From Pseudeuparius sepicola (taxonomy: Eukaryota; Arthropoda; Insecta; Coleoptera; Anthribidae), in assembly GCA_963920635.1 (NCBI GenBank), contig OY987298.1, positions 53,175,949 to 53,239,948 on the forward strand: a stretch of 64,000 bases of DNA. Direction: 5' to 3'. The notes beneath the pieces are model-generated. The model ran no database searches, was not told the DNA's origin, and was given only the letters and a program-made list of their open reading frames with translations. A program made the translations under genes and the position numbers. Shown piece by piece: positions 1-9,690 of the stretch; positions within the stretch are counted from its first letter, which is position 1; the number at the start of each line of letters is the position of its first letter.

Positions 1-29
1 GCCAAGCTAAGAATATTAACAAACAAGAA

Positions 30-94
30 TGATAAGTGCCTATGGTCCCAATAGGAGCCACGAGTTCGAATCCTGGCTGGAGTATTTTTTTTTT
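30..94 (+). other. tRNA-like 3' half (pseudo-tRNA or SINE fragment)
   Basis: A B-box-like GTTCGAATCC at 64-73 is followed 11 bases later by a run of ten T (85-94), as in a Pol III terminator. A short hairpin just before it (GGTCC...GGAGCC, about 44-59) resembles the long variable arm of a Leu or Ser tRNA. The T-stem has mismatches and I see no convincing anticodon arm, so this is a decayed tRNA or the head of a tRNA-derived SINE rather than a working gene. Confidence 0.3.
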
Positions 95-689
95 CAACCC
101 ATTTTATCCTTTACTTGCTATGGGTACAAAAATCCATTCTTCTTTGTTAAAAATTATAATGTATTAAATTTGATTGGTCTACTCTGATATTTCATTAGAC
201 AAATAAATGTCAAAATCGCAATTTTTGTCAATTTACCCAAAATTTGATCGTCAAGTAATAATGTTTTTCACTAAAATAAGGTACTAATGACTCAATACAA
301 TACAGAAAATAGTTTTTTGTGCTTTTTTGAAGAAAAAATGTTGCTGGGATAATGACAGTCAATGTTTTCCATATCAGTATCGCTATATGCTTTCTTTTTG
401 CTCTGAGATTACCACGCTTTTTGAGCGCATGCAAGTGGCTTGACAGCCATGTTTTTGTTGCTCCCATGCAAGAACAGAGATAGCACCTTGACAGCACTAT
501 GAACTAACTGGATGCACATGCATGCACCCTGGTAATGAAAAATACTGAATTTTACTTTGTATTTTTGACTTTCGCCTGTTTGTTAGCAGGCTCGTCAATT
601 AAACTGACTCGCCATAACAAGTGCCACTTATAAAACAATATTTATACGATTAACTCAAAATTACAAGTATTAATTAATTTTTTTTTCAG
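95..689 (+). other. MCCC2 intron sequence
   Basis: AT-rich sequence ending in a polypyrimidine tract and CAG at 687-689, the acceptor of the first MCCC2 exon seen here. I see no other gene; the minus-strand open frame at 228-497 has no recognisable content. Confidence 0.6.
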
Positions 690-824
690 GCTTTATGGTA
701 GGAAAACAGGCTGAATCGGGTGGAATTGCTAAACATGGGGCAAAACTTGTCACAGCCGTTGCTTGTGCAAAAGTCCCCAAAATTACTGTAATAGTTGGAG
801 GGTCATATGGAGCTGGAAATTATG
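690..824 (+). CDS. MCCC2: Methylcrotonoyl-CoA carboxylase beta subunit, internal exon
   Basis: This exon belongs to the carboxyltransferase (beta) subunit of the mitochondrial biotin enzyme that carboxylates 3-methylcrotonyl-CoA in leucine breakdown. It encodes 45 residues beginning [18 protein letters not shown] and ending [10 protein letters not shown], which read like animal MCCC2. The frame enters in phase: two bases (GC) complete a glycine codon. The acceptor is TTTTTTTCAG at 689. The donor after base 824 is G|GTAAAG, which leaves one base of the next glycine codon. The intervening intron to the next exon is only 189 bp. Earlier exons lie to the left of the window. The family assignment is firm; orthology is inferred from sequence memory, not alignment. 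Confidence 0.93.
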
Positions 825-1013
825 GTAAAGCACTTAAAATGATTCAATGATTCCATTGAATCATATGCCTGTTAGATCTAGACTCTTTATAATTTACTGT
901 ATGTCAAACTGTTTGCCAGGGCTAGAAATTGAGCATTTGGTTGCTATTGTGGTACTCAAATTTGGGTAGTATGAAGGTAGGAATTAATATGTTGTTTTTA
1001 TTATTACTTTTAG

Positions 1014-1221
1014 GGATGTGTGGTAGAGCATATTCACCCAGATTTTTGTACATGTGGCCAAATGCAAAGATATCTGTCATGGGGGGTCCACAGGCAGCAG
1101 GTGTTTTGTCTCAGGTTGCGAGCAGAAACAAAAATTGGACAACAGAAGAAAAGCAGAAGTTTGAAGCACCTATCATTAATAAATTTGAACAAGAAGGCTC
1201 TCCGTACTTCAGTACAGCCAG
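1014..1221 (+). CDS. MCCC2: Methylcrotonoyl-CoA carboxylase beta subunit, penultimate exon
   Basis: The exon encodes [20 protein letters not shown], then [15 protein letters not shown] and a lysine-rich stretch to GSPYFSTA. This is the oxyanion-hole/CoA-binding part of the carboxyltransferase C-terminal half. The acceptor is ACTTTTAG at 1013; the first two bases complete the glycine split from the previous exon. The last two bases (AG) join the G of the next exon to give arginine, as expected in STAR-LWDDG. No GT fits the frame: the intron begins GCAAGT, so this is a GC-AG intron with an otherwise strong donor consensus (CCAG|GCAAGT). The following intron is 5,026 bp and full of foldback repeats. 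Confidence 0.93.
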
Positions 1222-1560
1222 GCAAGTGATAAATTCTTAAATCAAGTGCCAATTACTGTTCCAAGAATGTAATGAGTGTTAATATAAAAACAAGTTTTCA
1301 ATTGAGTTATAGTGTAAATGTGTTGCTGATTTAGCTACAAGCAGCCTTTTGAGTTGTCATGTTAATGAACCAGTTGAAGAAGCACCAATTCTAAATTATA
1401 AATATTATGGAAGCTTATTTTGTATGTCTACAATAAAATTATACAGGGTATTTCAGTTGTAAACCACAATTTCGAAATAAACGATAGAACATTTGATTTT
1501 GAGGAAAAAAGTTCATCTAAATATAGGTCCGGAAATGCTTAATAAAAAAGATACATGGTG

Positions 1561-2340
1561 TTAAAGTTTATTTTTTAAACAGTTTTTTAATAGTATCTCA
1601 GAAACGACAAATGATATTATCAGCTTCAACTTTGGTACCCAATAAATGAAGCTACCGGCGATTCGTTGTCTTTGCCAATGGCTCACAGGAAGGTAGGATA
1701 ATCCCCATTTTGAAAAATAATTTCTGTGCCATGCTTTTTTGGTCAAGTCGACAGCATTTTTGAATTGCTAATTATTTTTTCCATAAAAAAATATCTCTTG
1801 TCGATTGCCCCAAAATCACTGTATTTTGAGCAAAGCAAATTGAAGTTGCTGCTCAGACACCTTCAGGAATGGATTCAATTCTATATATTTCGAAAACAAC
1901 ACATTTTGGGGCTTATGTTTATAAGCACTTTTTGTTCTTTTGATGCAAAAAATCCATTGCCCACGTTTTAAGGGTTTACAAAAATAAATTAATAAAAAAA
2001 TCCCTGTAATTCCAAATTAATAAAAAAATTGGTTATTCCTTTCAGCAAAAAATTACTTATAAAGATGTAGCCTCAAAAATGCGTTGTTTTCTAAGTACCG
2101 AGTTTAACCCATTCACGAAGTGATCTTTTCCAGAGTCCTACTTGAATTTGCATTGTTTCCCTCAAAATATAGTAGCTTTAGGGCAAATTGACAAGAGAAA
2201 TTTTAATCTACAAATGATTGGGAAAATTCAAAAAATGTCACAGACAACGAATTACGGTCGCTTCATTTTATTGCATTTTATACTGTGTACCAGATTTTAA
2301 GTTAATTTGTTGTTTCAGAGATACTATTTACTAAAGTTTA
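1561..2340. repeat. Degenerate foldback element, about 780 bp
   Basis: The left arm (about 1561-1690) contains TTTAATAGTATCTCAGAAAC and GAAGCTACCGG, then ATTCGTTGTC. It reappears inverted at about 2235-2340 with scattered mismatches. The centre lies near 1950. A TACAGGGTATTTCAG motif at 1443 may be an outer end. There is no coding capacity; it is probably a non-autonomous DNA-transposon foldback. Confidence 0.6.
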
Positions 2341-2419
2341 GATAATGAAAATAAAACATGACACAAAAATGCCTCCAATTAAACCAGGTAGAACATTTTT
2401 CTATTTTATTTTCGCTACC

Positions 2420-3533
2420 TTGTACAGGATCTTCATGCGAAAACGCCGACCCAATTTTTGTAGATAGAAAAAAATTTTTACATAAAAGTTGCAAGATACA
2501 AAGAAACAGGCTTTAGAAAGGTAGGCTTATTATTATTATTTGTAAAGATGGAACAATTTTTTTTGTTTTTAATTACAAACATCCTATATTTAAAAGAGCA
2601 TTTTAAAAGAGCTAATTTTTCTGAGTGCAACGATATAATAATATAACATGTTGATATTTTCTTTTCCTTTAGCAAGATAGATGTGGACCTAAATTTACAA
2701 AAAAAAAAATCATTTGAAAGATCACAGTTTGCCATGAAATTAAGTCAAATTATCCATAGTTTTGCTAGATTAACTCTTAAGTAAATAAAAATAATATTAA
2801 AATGGCAATAAATAATTCAATATTCATTATTTTTACTTTTTCCTCTATCTAGGATGTATACTTAAAAAAACTGGTAGGAAGAAATTTATTAATATACAGG
2901 GTGATCAGTTAAGGGTGGCCCTCGGCCATTTCTCGGGAACTATGCAACAACATGGTGAATTCGCCCCCTGGCGTTAAACGAAGGAACTTAAAAACATTTT
3001 CGTTTAAATTATTTGGGTCACTTTTATTAACAATTTTTTTACCGCATCTTTCTAGGTTGCATAGTTTCCGAGAAATGGCCGAGGGCCGCCCTTAACTGAT
3101 CACGCTGTATATAATAATTTAAATTAATATTTATTGCCATTTTGTTATTATTTTAAATTCCTAAAGTAAGTATCTCTCTAAAATAATCTAGCATAACTAT
3201 AAAAAATCCGCCTTAATTTCATGGCTAACTGTGATTTAAACGATTTTTTGTAAATTTTGGGTCCACATCTTGCTAAAGGGAAATGCAAATATCAACATGT
3301 TATTATATCGTTCCAATCAGAAAAATTAGCTCTTAAAAAAAAATAAAATATACAGGATGTTTATCATTAAAAACGAAAAACATATTTTGTCACACTTTTA
3401 CGATACATCCTAGGCAAGCCTACCTTTCTAAAGCCCAATACATACCTTGCAACTTTTATGTAAAACTTTTTTCTATCTGCAAAAATTAGAGAAAAAGTAG
3501 GGGGGTCGCAGTTTTCGCGTGAAGACCCTGTAC
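2420..3533. repeat. Foldback element containing a second foldback
   Basis: The outer arms pair GTACAGGATCTTCATGCG (2422) with CGCGTGAAGACCCTGTAC (ends 3533), and continue inward through the CTTTCTAAAG and TTGCAACTTTTATGTAAAA blocks. The middle is occupied by an independent palindrome, described separately. Arms are imperfect, with indels, so the element is old. Confidence 0.7.
2893..3112. repeat. Short palindromic MITE with TACAGGGTGATC ends
   Basis: The left end TACAGGGTGATCAGTTAAGG pairs with CCTTAACTGATCACGCTGTA at the right, and both arms continue through CTCGGCCATTTCTCGG. It sits at the centre of a larger foldback. TACAGGGTG-type ends recur many times in this window. Confidence 0.72.
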
Positions 3534-4077
3534 CTGGTCCAAAAATATATTAAAGACCTGAGCATGATGTCATAATTTTATTGTTGTTTTCGAAATGGAT
3601 TGGCGCTAGTGAATGAAAAAAATGGAGACTTATTATAGGTTATAGGGGAGTATTCTGTGGTTATAGGTATGTCAGTTTCAGACATTTAGAATGTCTCATA
3701 TTTTAAATATCCATATTTATTATGATTTGCGTTTTTTTTTACGATAACGAATTTTCTTTGCGATGAGTATTTTTCAGTTTTGTCATATTACCCCAGTTTT
3801 TATAAGTAGATTTGTTTGTGATGACATGAAATATTCATGCACATGAAGAAAATCGTATGCACAGACCATTACGTGAATTGAAGAAGAATAAACATTATTT
3901 TGTAAGAGTATTTTGTAACATAGGCAAGAATGAAAATAGAAAAATTTGTTTAAAAGCTCAAGGCGAACCAATGGTCCACTATACAGGGTGTTTTCTAACC
4001 TTTCTGGCAAAAAAATAAGTTATACAAGTTTTTAGAATATTGCTTCGTTTTCGAAATACAGGATGTTAAAAATAGTT

Positions 4078-5342
4078 ATTTATGTACCAAGGCACTGAAC
4101 TTCAACTTTTTATGACTCATGTGGAATTTAGTTGCTGAGGCCTCTGGCCGAGGCAAATAAATCACATGAATCAAAAAGAACTTCAGTGCCATGGTACATA
4201 TTATATTTTTTTGAAATCCGAAAAAAAAAGTTTTATTAGGCAAGAAAATAATCGGGATCACTCGTCCATGAACCAACTGCACACGGCGTTGCTTGACTTT
4301 TACGATCGACGATTGACAATCTAGGTCAAGTAAGACAAGACACGGCACCTTCGTACAGAAAAATCAAACTGCTGCTTTTTGTGCAACCTCCATAACAAAT
4401 CTATTTATATTCAAACCTACTAAAATATGTATACTGAAGGATTGCACTTCTATAGGAAACAATTGCGCAATGTGTACAAAAAGTTAAATGGGCCTTTATC
4501 GGCCGGGTTTTGAATATTTGGTCACTTTTGACGGGCGATTTCTCCGTGTCTGACGTTTGATGTTTACATCTCGCCAAGGCCTACTTATTGAAAAAATCGT
4601 ACAATAATGTAGCCCATTATTGTATGATCTCTGAGCTTTTAATGACAATATTGGGACACTTCACTGCCGATTTCAAGAAAACATTTTTTATCACTAGAAT
4701 ATTGTTTGTTATTAATTAGTTTAAAGAAAAAATAAAACAAATAATTATTTTTCTTGAAATCGGCAGTGAAGTGTCTCAAAATAGTCATAAAGCTCAAAAA
4801 TCGGCACTCAAAAATCGTACTCATTATTGTACGATTTTTTCAATAAGTACCTATGCCTTGGTGAGATGTAAACATCAAACGTCAGACGAGGGGCCATAGC
4901 CCGGCAAAAGTGACCAAATATTCAAAACCCGCCCAATAAAGGCCCATTTAACTTTACGTACGCATTGCAAAATTGTTACCTATAGCAGCGCAATCTTTCA
5001 GTATTTTAGTAGGTTTGAATATCAATCTATTTTTCATGGAGGCTGCACAACTGGCAGCAGTTTGGAGTTTCTGTTGGGAAGCGCCGTACCTCGTCATACT
5101 TGACCTAGGTAGAGTGATCGTCAAAGTCAAGCAACGCCGCGTGTAGTCGGTTCATGGACGGGTGATCCCTTATTATTATTTTCTTGCCTAATAAAACTTT
5201 TTTTCCGATTTAAAAAAAATATAATATGTACCTTAGCACTGAAGTTTTTTTTATGACTCATGTGGTTTATTTGCCTCGGTCAGAGGCCTCGGCAACTAAA
5301 TTCCACATGAGTCATAAAAAGTTGAATGCCTTGGTACATAAA
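4078..5342. repeat. Large foldback with palindromic tips
   Basis: A 1.27-kb inverted repeat centred near 4,715. Matching arm blocks include GTCTGACGTTTGATG/CATCAAACGTCAGAC, the CGGCAGTGAAGTGTC block and the AGTTTTATTAGGCAAGAAA block. Each tip (4080-4203 and 5223-5342) is itself palindromic, with ends TATGTACCAAGGCA and TGCCTTGGTACATA, so the structure is nested in two orders. Confidence 0.75.
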
Positions 5343-5346
5343 TATC

Positions 5347-5890
5347 TATTGTGTACCAAGGCTCAACTTTTTATAACAAATGTGGAATTTAGTTGCCAAG
5401 GCCTCTAAGGCGGAGGCAAATAAACCACATGAGTTATAAAAAGGAACTTTAGTGTCAAGGGACACATATTTTTTATATCAGGGAAAAAAGAAGTTTAATT
5501 AGGTAAAATAATTAAAAAAAGGTCATCCATCCATAAAGCCGCTGCGCGCGCCATTGCTTTCCTCCTATTATCGCATACTTGTCAATAAGCTTTAGGGCAA
5601 TTAGTTAATATTTTAGTACTTTGAATATCTAATCTGGTGTCAGTTTTATATGTGTCAAACCAAATTAAATCTCCAATCTCCTCCGAATCAGTCTGCTTTT
5701 TGTCAACGGCCTCTAGCCCTAACGGAACCTACTAAAATCTCGTCACAACTGACAACTTGCATTCCACAAAGAGGCTGAAAAATAAATGATACTTTAATGG
5801 CTGGGTTTTGAATATCTGGCCATGTTTGATGGGCGACGGGCTTATTCGGTTTATCCACAACTCGCCTACTTATTGAAAAAATTTCTTTTT
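5347..5890. repeat. Older half copy of the preceding foldback
   Basis: The tip palindrome recurs at 5347-5468 (GTACCAAGG ... GGGACAC). It is followed by diverged versions of the left-arm blocks (AGTTTAATTAGGTAAAATAA, GAATATCTGGCCA, CGCCTACTTATTGAAAAAAT). The complementary arm is missing. It looks like a decayed solo arm of the same family. Confidence 0.55.
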
Positions 5891-6247
5891 CTATTTTGTA
5901 ACATATTTTAGATATTTTTAATATTAAATCACTTTATAATTTTGGAAAGCTCCTTGCGCTAGCGGAGATCCCAAGATATGGTGCTATGAACTGCCCAGGT
6001 CTTTGTACTTCATGTCATTGGAACACCCAATACAATCGCTGGGTAAAGAGTGGGGCAACATGTTGAAAATGGATTTAGTGTGTGTACTAGAGGCACAGAG
6101 TTGACAATATTAATATTGATTACATTTTTATTTAATTCATTTGCCAACTTTTACAAAGTAGCTTTTTACTGTCACCCGTTACTGTTGAAATCCGTTGTAC
6201 TTCTTTTTGCTGAATATTTGCTAATATAAGATCTTTTTTACTTGTAG

Positions 6248-6365
6248 GTTATGGGACGACGGCATAATTGACCCAAAAGACACTAGGAAAATATTGGGAC
6301 TAAGTTTATCAGCTGCTTTGAATGATGAAATTAAAGACACAACATTTGGAATTTTCAGAATGTAA
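6248..6365 (+). CDS. MCCC2: Methylcrotonoyl-CoA carboxylase beta subunit, terminal exon
   Basis: The last exon encodes [20 protein letters not shown], then [18 protein letters not shown] and TAA at 6363-6365. The (V/L)WDDGIIDP motif and the FGIFRM C-terminus are hallmarks of MCCC2. The first base completes the arginine codon begun two exons away from the GC donor, so the splice is confirmed by frame. The gene ends 41 bp before the stop codon of the convergent CCDC86 gene, so the two 3' UTRs must overlap unless one is extremely short. No AATAAA lies in the 41-bp gap. Confidence 0.94.
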
Positions 6366-6406
6366 AATTATTTGTAGTAAAAGAAATATAATAGTTTATA
6401 ATTTAC

Positions 6407-6788
6407 CTATTTTTTAGATTTATCAATCACAGTTACATCTTTCTTTTCAATATATTTCAGTTGTTTCTTCTTGATTTTCTTAAGTTTCTTTGTATTTGTG
6501 ATAATTTGCACAATTTCAGATTTCTTCTTATTTTCTTCTTGCTTTTTTAAATTCTCACGTCTTCTTTGTTTTTTTCTTTCCTTTTCTTCTGCCTTAGCTG
6601 CAATAATTGCTCTTGAGGCTTCTTTGACCCTTTGTAGTTTTTCTCTGAGTTTTTTGTTTCTTTCTGCAGATATTTTTATGCCTTTCGTTTTCACAATCGA
6701 TGAAAATTTATTTTTTTCATTCTTCCATATTCTGCCGGATTTAGGTCTACCCCTTGGCACTAACGTTTCTTCCTTAACTTGTTTAGAC
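6407..6788 (-). CDS. CCDC86: CCDC86/CGR1-type nucleolar protein, terminal exon
   Basis: The exon encodes 126 residues. It begins SKQVKEETLVPRGRPKSGR and continues with a tryptophan-containing IWKNEKNKFSS segment, then a long Lys/Arg/Glu helix (KERKKQRRRENLKKQEENKK) and the C-terminal signature EIVQIITNTKKLKKIKKKQL followed by KYIEK. That order (PRG-KPKSGRxWK, coiled coil, VVQxIxNxxKLKxxKKKQL) is the conserved C-terminal domain of CCDC86 and yeast CGR1, which act in nucleolar pre-rRNA processing for the 60S subunit. The acceptor TATATTTTAG ends at 6789, and one base completes a split codon. There is no Met in this exon. The less conserved N-terminal exon(s) should lie at higher coordinates; I could not recognise them. 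Confidence 0.88.
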
Positions 6789-7048
6789 CTAAAATATACA
6801 CATTAACTAGATACTATTTAATAGAGGGGGTCCGGTAATTACGTTCCAAATGTTCTCTAGGGTGACCAGACTTTTCAAAGAGAAATCCAGAATTAAGCAC
6901 GGTGTATGAAAAAATCGTTAAATCAAGTTCTCGGAGGATTTCTCAAAATTTATAACGACAACTGAACCAATATATTACATATTGAGGGTGAAAAACCTTT
7001 CATTACAGGCTGAAGCCCAAGGTGTGTATACTATTTTATTCACAATCA
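6789..7048 (-). other. Start of CCDC86 upstream intron
   Basis: AT-rich sequence immediately 5' (minus strand) of the CCDC86 acceptor. No coding content is visible. It runs into a TACAGGGTG foldback at 7049. Confidence 0.4.
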
Positions 7049-8553
7049 TACAGGGTGGCCCACCACGAACTGCATCGATCTATATATGGAAAACTAAAAG
7101 TAGGAAAATTCTGAAAATTTGGCACCTCACCAATGCTGATGGGCGCTGCTCAACTAAAATATTTTGGTGAATCTGGCACTTCCGGTTATACCGGAAGTCG
7201 ATATCAACTTTCTTATTTCAAATGGAACACCCTGTATATTATTGCATTTTTGAATTCTAGGCATCATTTTGGAACAAAAACATGCAACATGTCCTATGTC
7301 TAAATCCAACCGTTTTTGAGATATTTGCATTTTTCCAAAAAAAATACAGGTGCAGACGTAATGTCAATTAGCACATTATACGAGGAAACCGCGAAATTTC
7401 AAAACGAGTTTTTGGCATCGTGTAACAGAAGGCCTGACCTAGTGATCTCTGCTGAGAAATAAATCCGTTCTTATACAGGGTGTTCACAAAATATGAATAA
7501 AAATTACATTAAAAATGTGCTTAAATCTCGAAATTTTCAAATGGAAACCCCAATTTTTTTTAATGCGATCTTATTCACCACTAAAAATGATGACAACTTT
7601 GTGTAAGGTTTCCTATACTTAAATGCAGTAACTTTCGATTAATTTACGAAAAACCCACTTTTCGCCCGTTTATAAATTATTGTCAACAATAATGCCGGCG
7701 CGCTTAAATTACACAAAAGAAGATTATGTATCGCACGTTCTTGATATTACTTTGTTGCATTCTCCGTAGATAATAAACAAATTTAAATAATCTTCGTTTG
7801 TGTAATATAGGCGCGCCGGCGTTATTGTTGACAATAATTTATAAACCAAGTGACATTTCCTTAGCCACGATTGTCTTTTCAACGTCCACGGCTAATATGA
7901 TTTTCCAAGCGTTAAGCAAACCCCGCATTTTATGGGCGAAAAGTGAATTTTTCGTAAATTAATCGAAAATTACTGCATTTAGGTATAGGAAACCTTACAC
8001 AAAGTTGTCATCATTTTTAGTGGTGAATAAGATCGCATTACAAAAAATGGGGGTTTCCATTTGAAAATTTCGAGATTTAAGCACATTTTGAATGTAATTT
8101 TTATTCATATTTTGTGAACACCCTGTATAAGAACGGATTTATTTCTCAGCAGAGATCACTAGGTCAGGCCCTCTGTTACACGATGCCAAAAATTCGTTTT
8201 GAAATTTCGCCGTTTCCTCGTATAAACTGCTAATTGACTTTAGGCCTGCACCTGTAATTTTTTTCGGAAAAATGCAAGTATCTCAAAAACGGTTGGATTT
8301 AGACATAGGACATGTTGCATGTTTTTGTTCCAAAATGATGCCTAGAATCCAAAAATGCAAGAATATACAGGGTGTTCCATTTGAGATAAGAAAGTTCATA
8401 TCGACTTCCGGTATAACCGGAAGTGCCAGATTCACCAAAATATTTTAGTTGAGCAGCGCCCATCTGCATTGGTGAGGTGCCAAATTTTCAGAATTTTCCT
8501 ACTTTTAGTTTTCCATATATAGATCGATGCAGTTCGTGGTGGGCCACCCTGTA
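7049..8553. mobile_element. 1.5-kb foldback derived from a DUF4817 transposon 5' end
   Basis: A near-perfect inverted repeat with ends TACAGGGTGGCCCACCACGA (left) and its complement (right). Inside each arm is a second TACAGGGTGTT-type end with the CACTTCCGG-TTATA-CCGGAAGTCG hairpin. The centre is coding debris. On the + strand from 7692 it reads MPARLNYTKEDY; on the - strand from about 7820 it reads TPARLYYTNEDYLNLFIIYG then ECNKVISRTC. Both match the start of the transposase at 16846. So the element is two inverted copies of a transposon 5' end joined head to head, each truncated within the first helix-turn-helix. Confidence 0.82.
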
Positions 8554-9331
8554 TAGTTCTTGTACAGTTCCAAACTACTCGTAGTAGGTAAGTGCCACAG
8601 TGATATGCATTTTTTATTTAGTCCCTTTGCATGACCTGCTATGACATAAAATAATGTAACCCCAAAAATGGCATTAGGCATTTTTTATGCATCAAAACCC
8701 TTAATACCAAGTGTAAGGGACCAGTGCATTCACCCTCTTGACCCTCTTTACGAAATGCCTATACTGCTAAATCGGCATACAATATTATCCATATTATAGA
8801 ATATCGCAATAGGTTTAATTAGGTAGGTAACTGGTGTTTAGCAAGTAAGCAATATTGTTAGTACTAAGTAGAACAATCACTTTTGTAACAAGAAGGTTGT
8901 CGACATTTAATCATTCAATATACGTTTGTCTTAGTATAAAGACGTCCCGCTTTTCATTTCATTACACAAGTTTCAAAGGTGCATCTTATACAGAGTGTTT
9001 ATAATTTAAGTGCAAATTTCGAAAAATACCAATGTTTGTGGGCACTCTGTATTAACAGGATAAAACATTTTAGTTATTTTTTTTTCTTTCAATAGAGGTG
9101 TACTACGGCTTTGAAATTGCTCCTTTTTATTGGCCTAGCTAATACAGGACGTTCGTAAGAAAAATTCAAATTTAAGGAAATATCGATTTTTTTTCGTTTG
9201 TTTTAAACAAAAGAAATTAAACTGAACATAACAACTAACAACAAAATAACCAAAGATCTTTAAATTTTCGTTTGTCCCTCCTTCAACTTGAATAAATTTT
9301 TCTCCCAGTACTTGTTTAACTTCTTATTTAG
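8554..9331. other. Gene-free repeat-poor stretch
   Basis: No gene is seen. A short imperfect palindrome with TACAGAGTG/CACTCTGTA ends at 8990-9056 resembles a tiny MITE. The rest is AT-rich. Confidence 0.4.
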
Positions 9332-9690
9332 ACTACAAAAGAGGGCTGTGAGATGTATTTGTAGGGCCACAATACGTAGCTACTGTAGACCCCTTTTCAT
9401 CAAAGAAAAAATCTGAACTCTTACTGGACTATTTATTCTGGAAACAGTGTCACTTATTTATAAAAAATTTCGTAATAGACCTTGCAACCATGCTCATGGC
9501 ACTCGCAATATTGATAATATATGTCTGCCCACCTAAAAGTTCCCTAACAAAAAAACTCCAAAATATATGAAAGCATTAAAATGTATAGTCACCTGCCAGC
9601 AGAACTGAGAAATTGCTTCCCCCAGAAACATTTTAGAAGCGCAGTCAAACCATATTACAGTCTACAAGAATTTTATGATGAAACATTTTA
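9332..9690 (+). pseudogene. Non-LTR retrotransposon RT C-terminal remnant (CR1/jockey type)
   Basis: Reading with frameshifts gives LQKRAVRCICRATIRSYCRP, then FIKEKI, LTGLFILETVSLIYKK, HAHGTRNIDNICLPTHKSSL and ELRNCFPQKHFRSAVKPYY. This is the familiar C-terminal tail of jockey/CR1-type reverse transcriptases: the K-A-R-x-I-C segment, the (Y)NTRN segment, and the final F-K-K-x-L-K-like helix. Several frameshifts and stops show it is dead. An A/T-rich 3' tail follows to about 9,950. Confidence 0.7.

Larger units (their letters stand above)
1222..6247 (+). other. GC-AG intron of MCCC2, filled with foldback elements
   Basis: The intron starts GCAAGT at 1222 and ends CTTGTAG at 6247. Nearly all of it is inverted repeats, listed separately. 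The stretch 5,890-6,247 shows nothing recognisable beyond AT-rich sequence and the acceptor tract. No alternative GT donor keeps the exon frame near 1221. Confidence 0.8.

Noticed and set aside
929..1240. Open frame continuing past both MCCC2 exon boundaries
   Set aside because: The sequence before 1014 and after 1221 is intron; phases with neighbouring exons and family motifs fix the exon limits.
6471..6806. 111-codon plus-strand frame rich in Phe and Ser
   Set aside because: It is the antisense of the lysine-rich CCDC86 exon.
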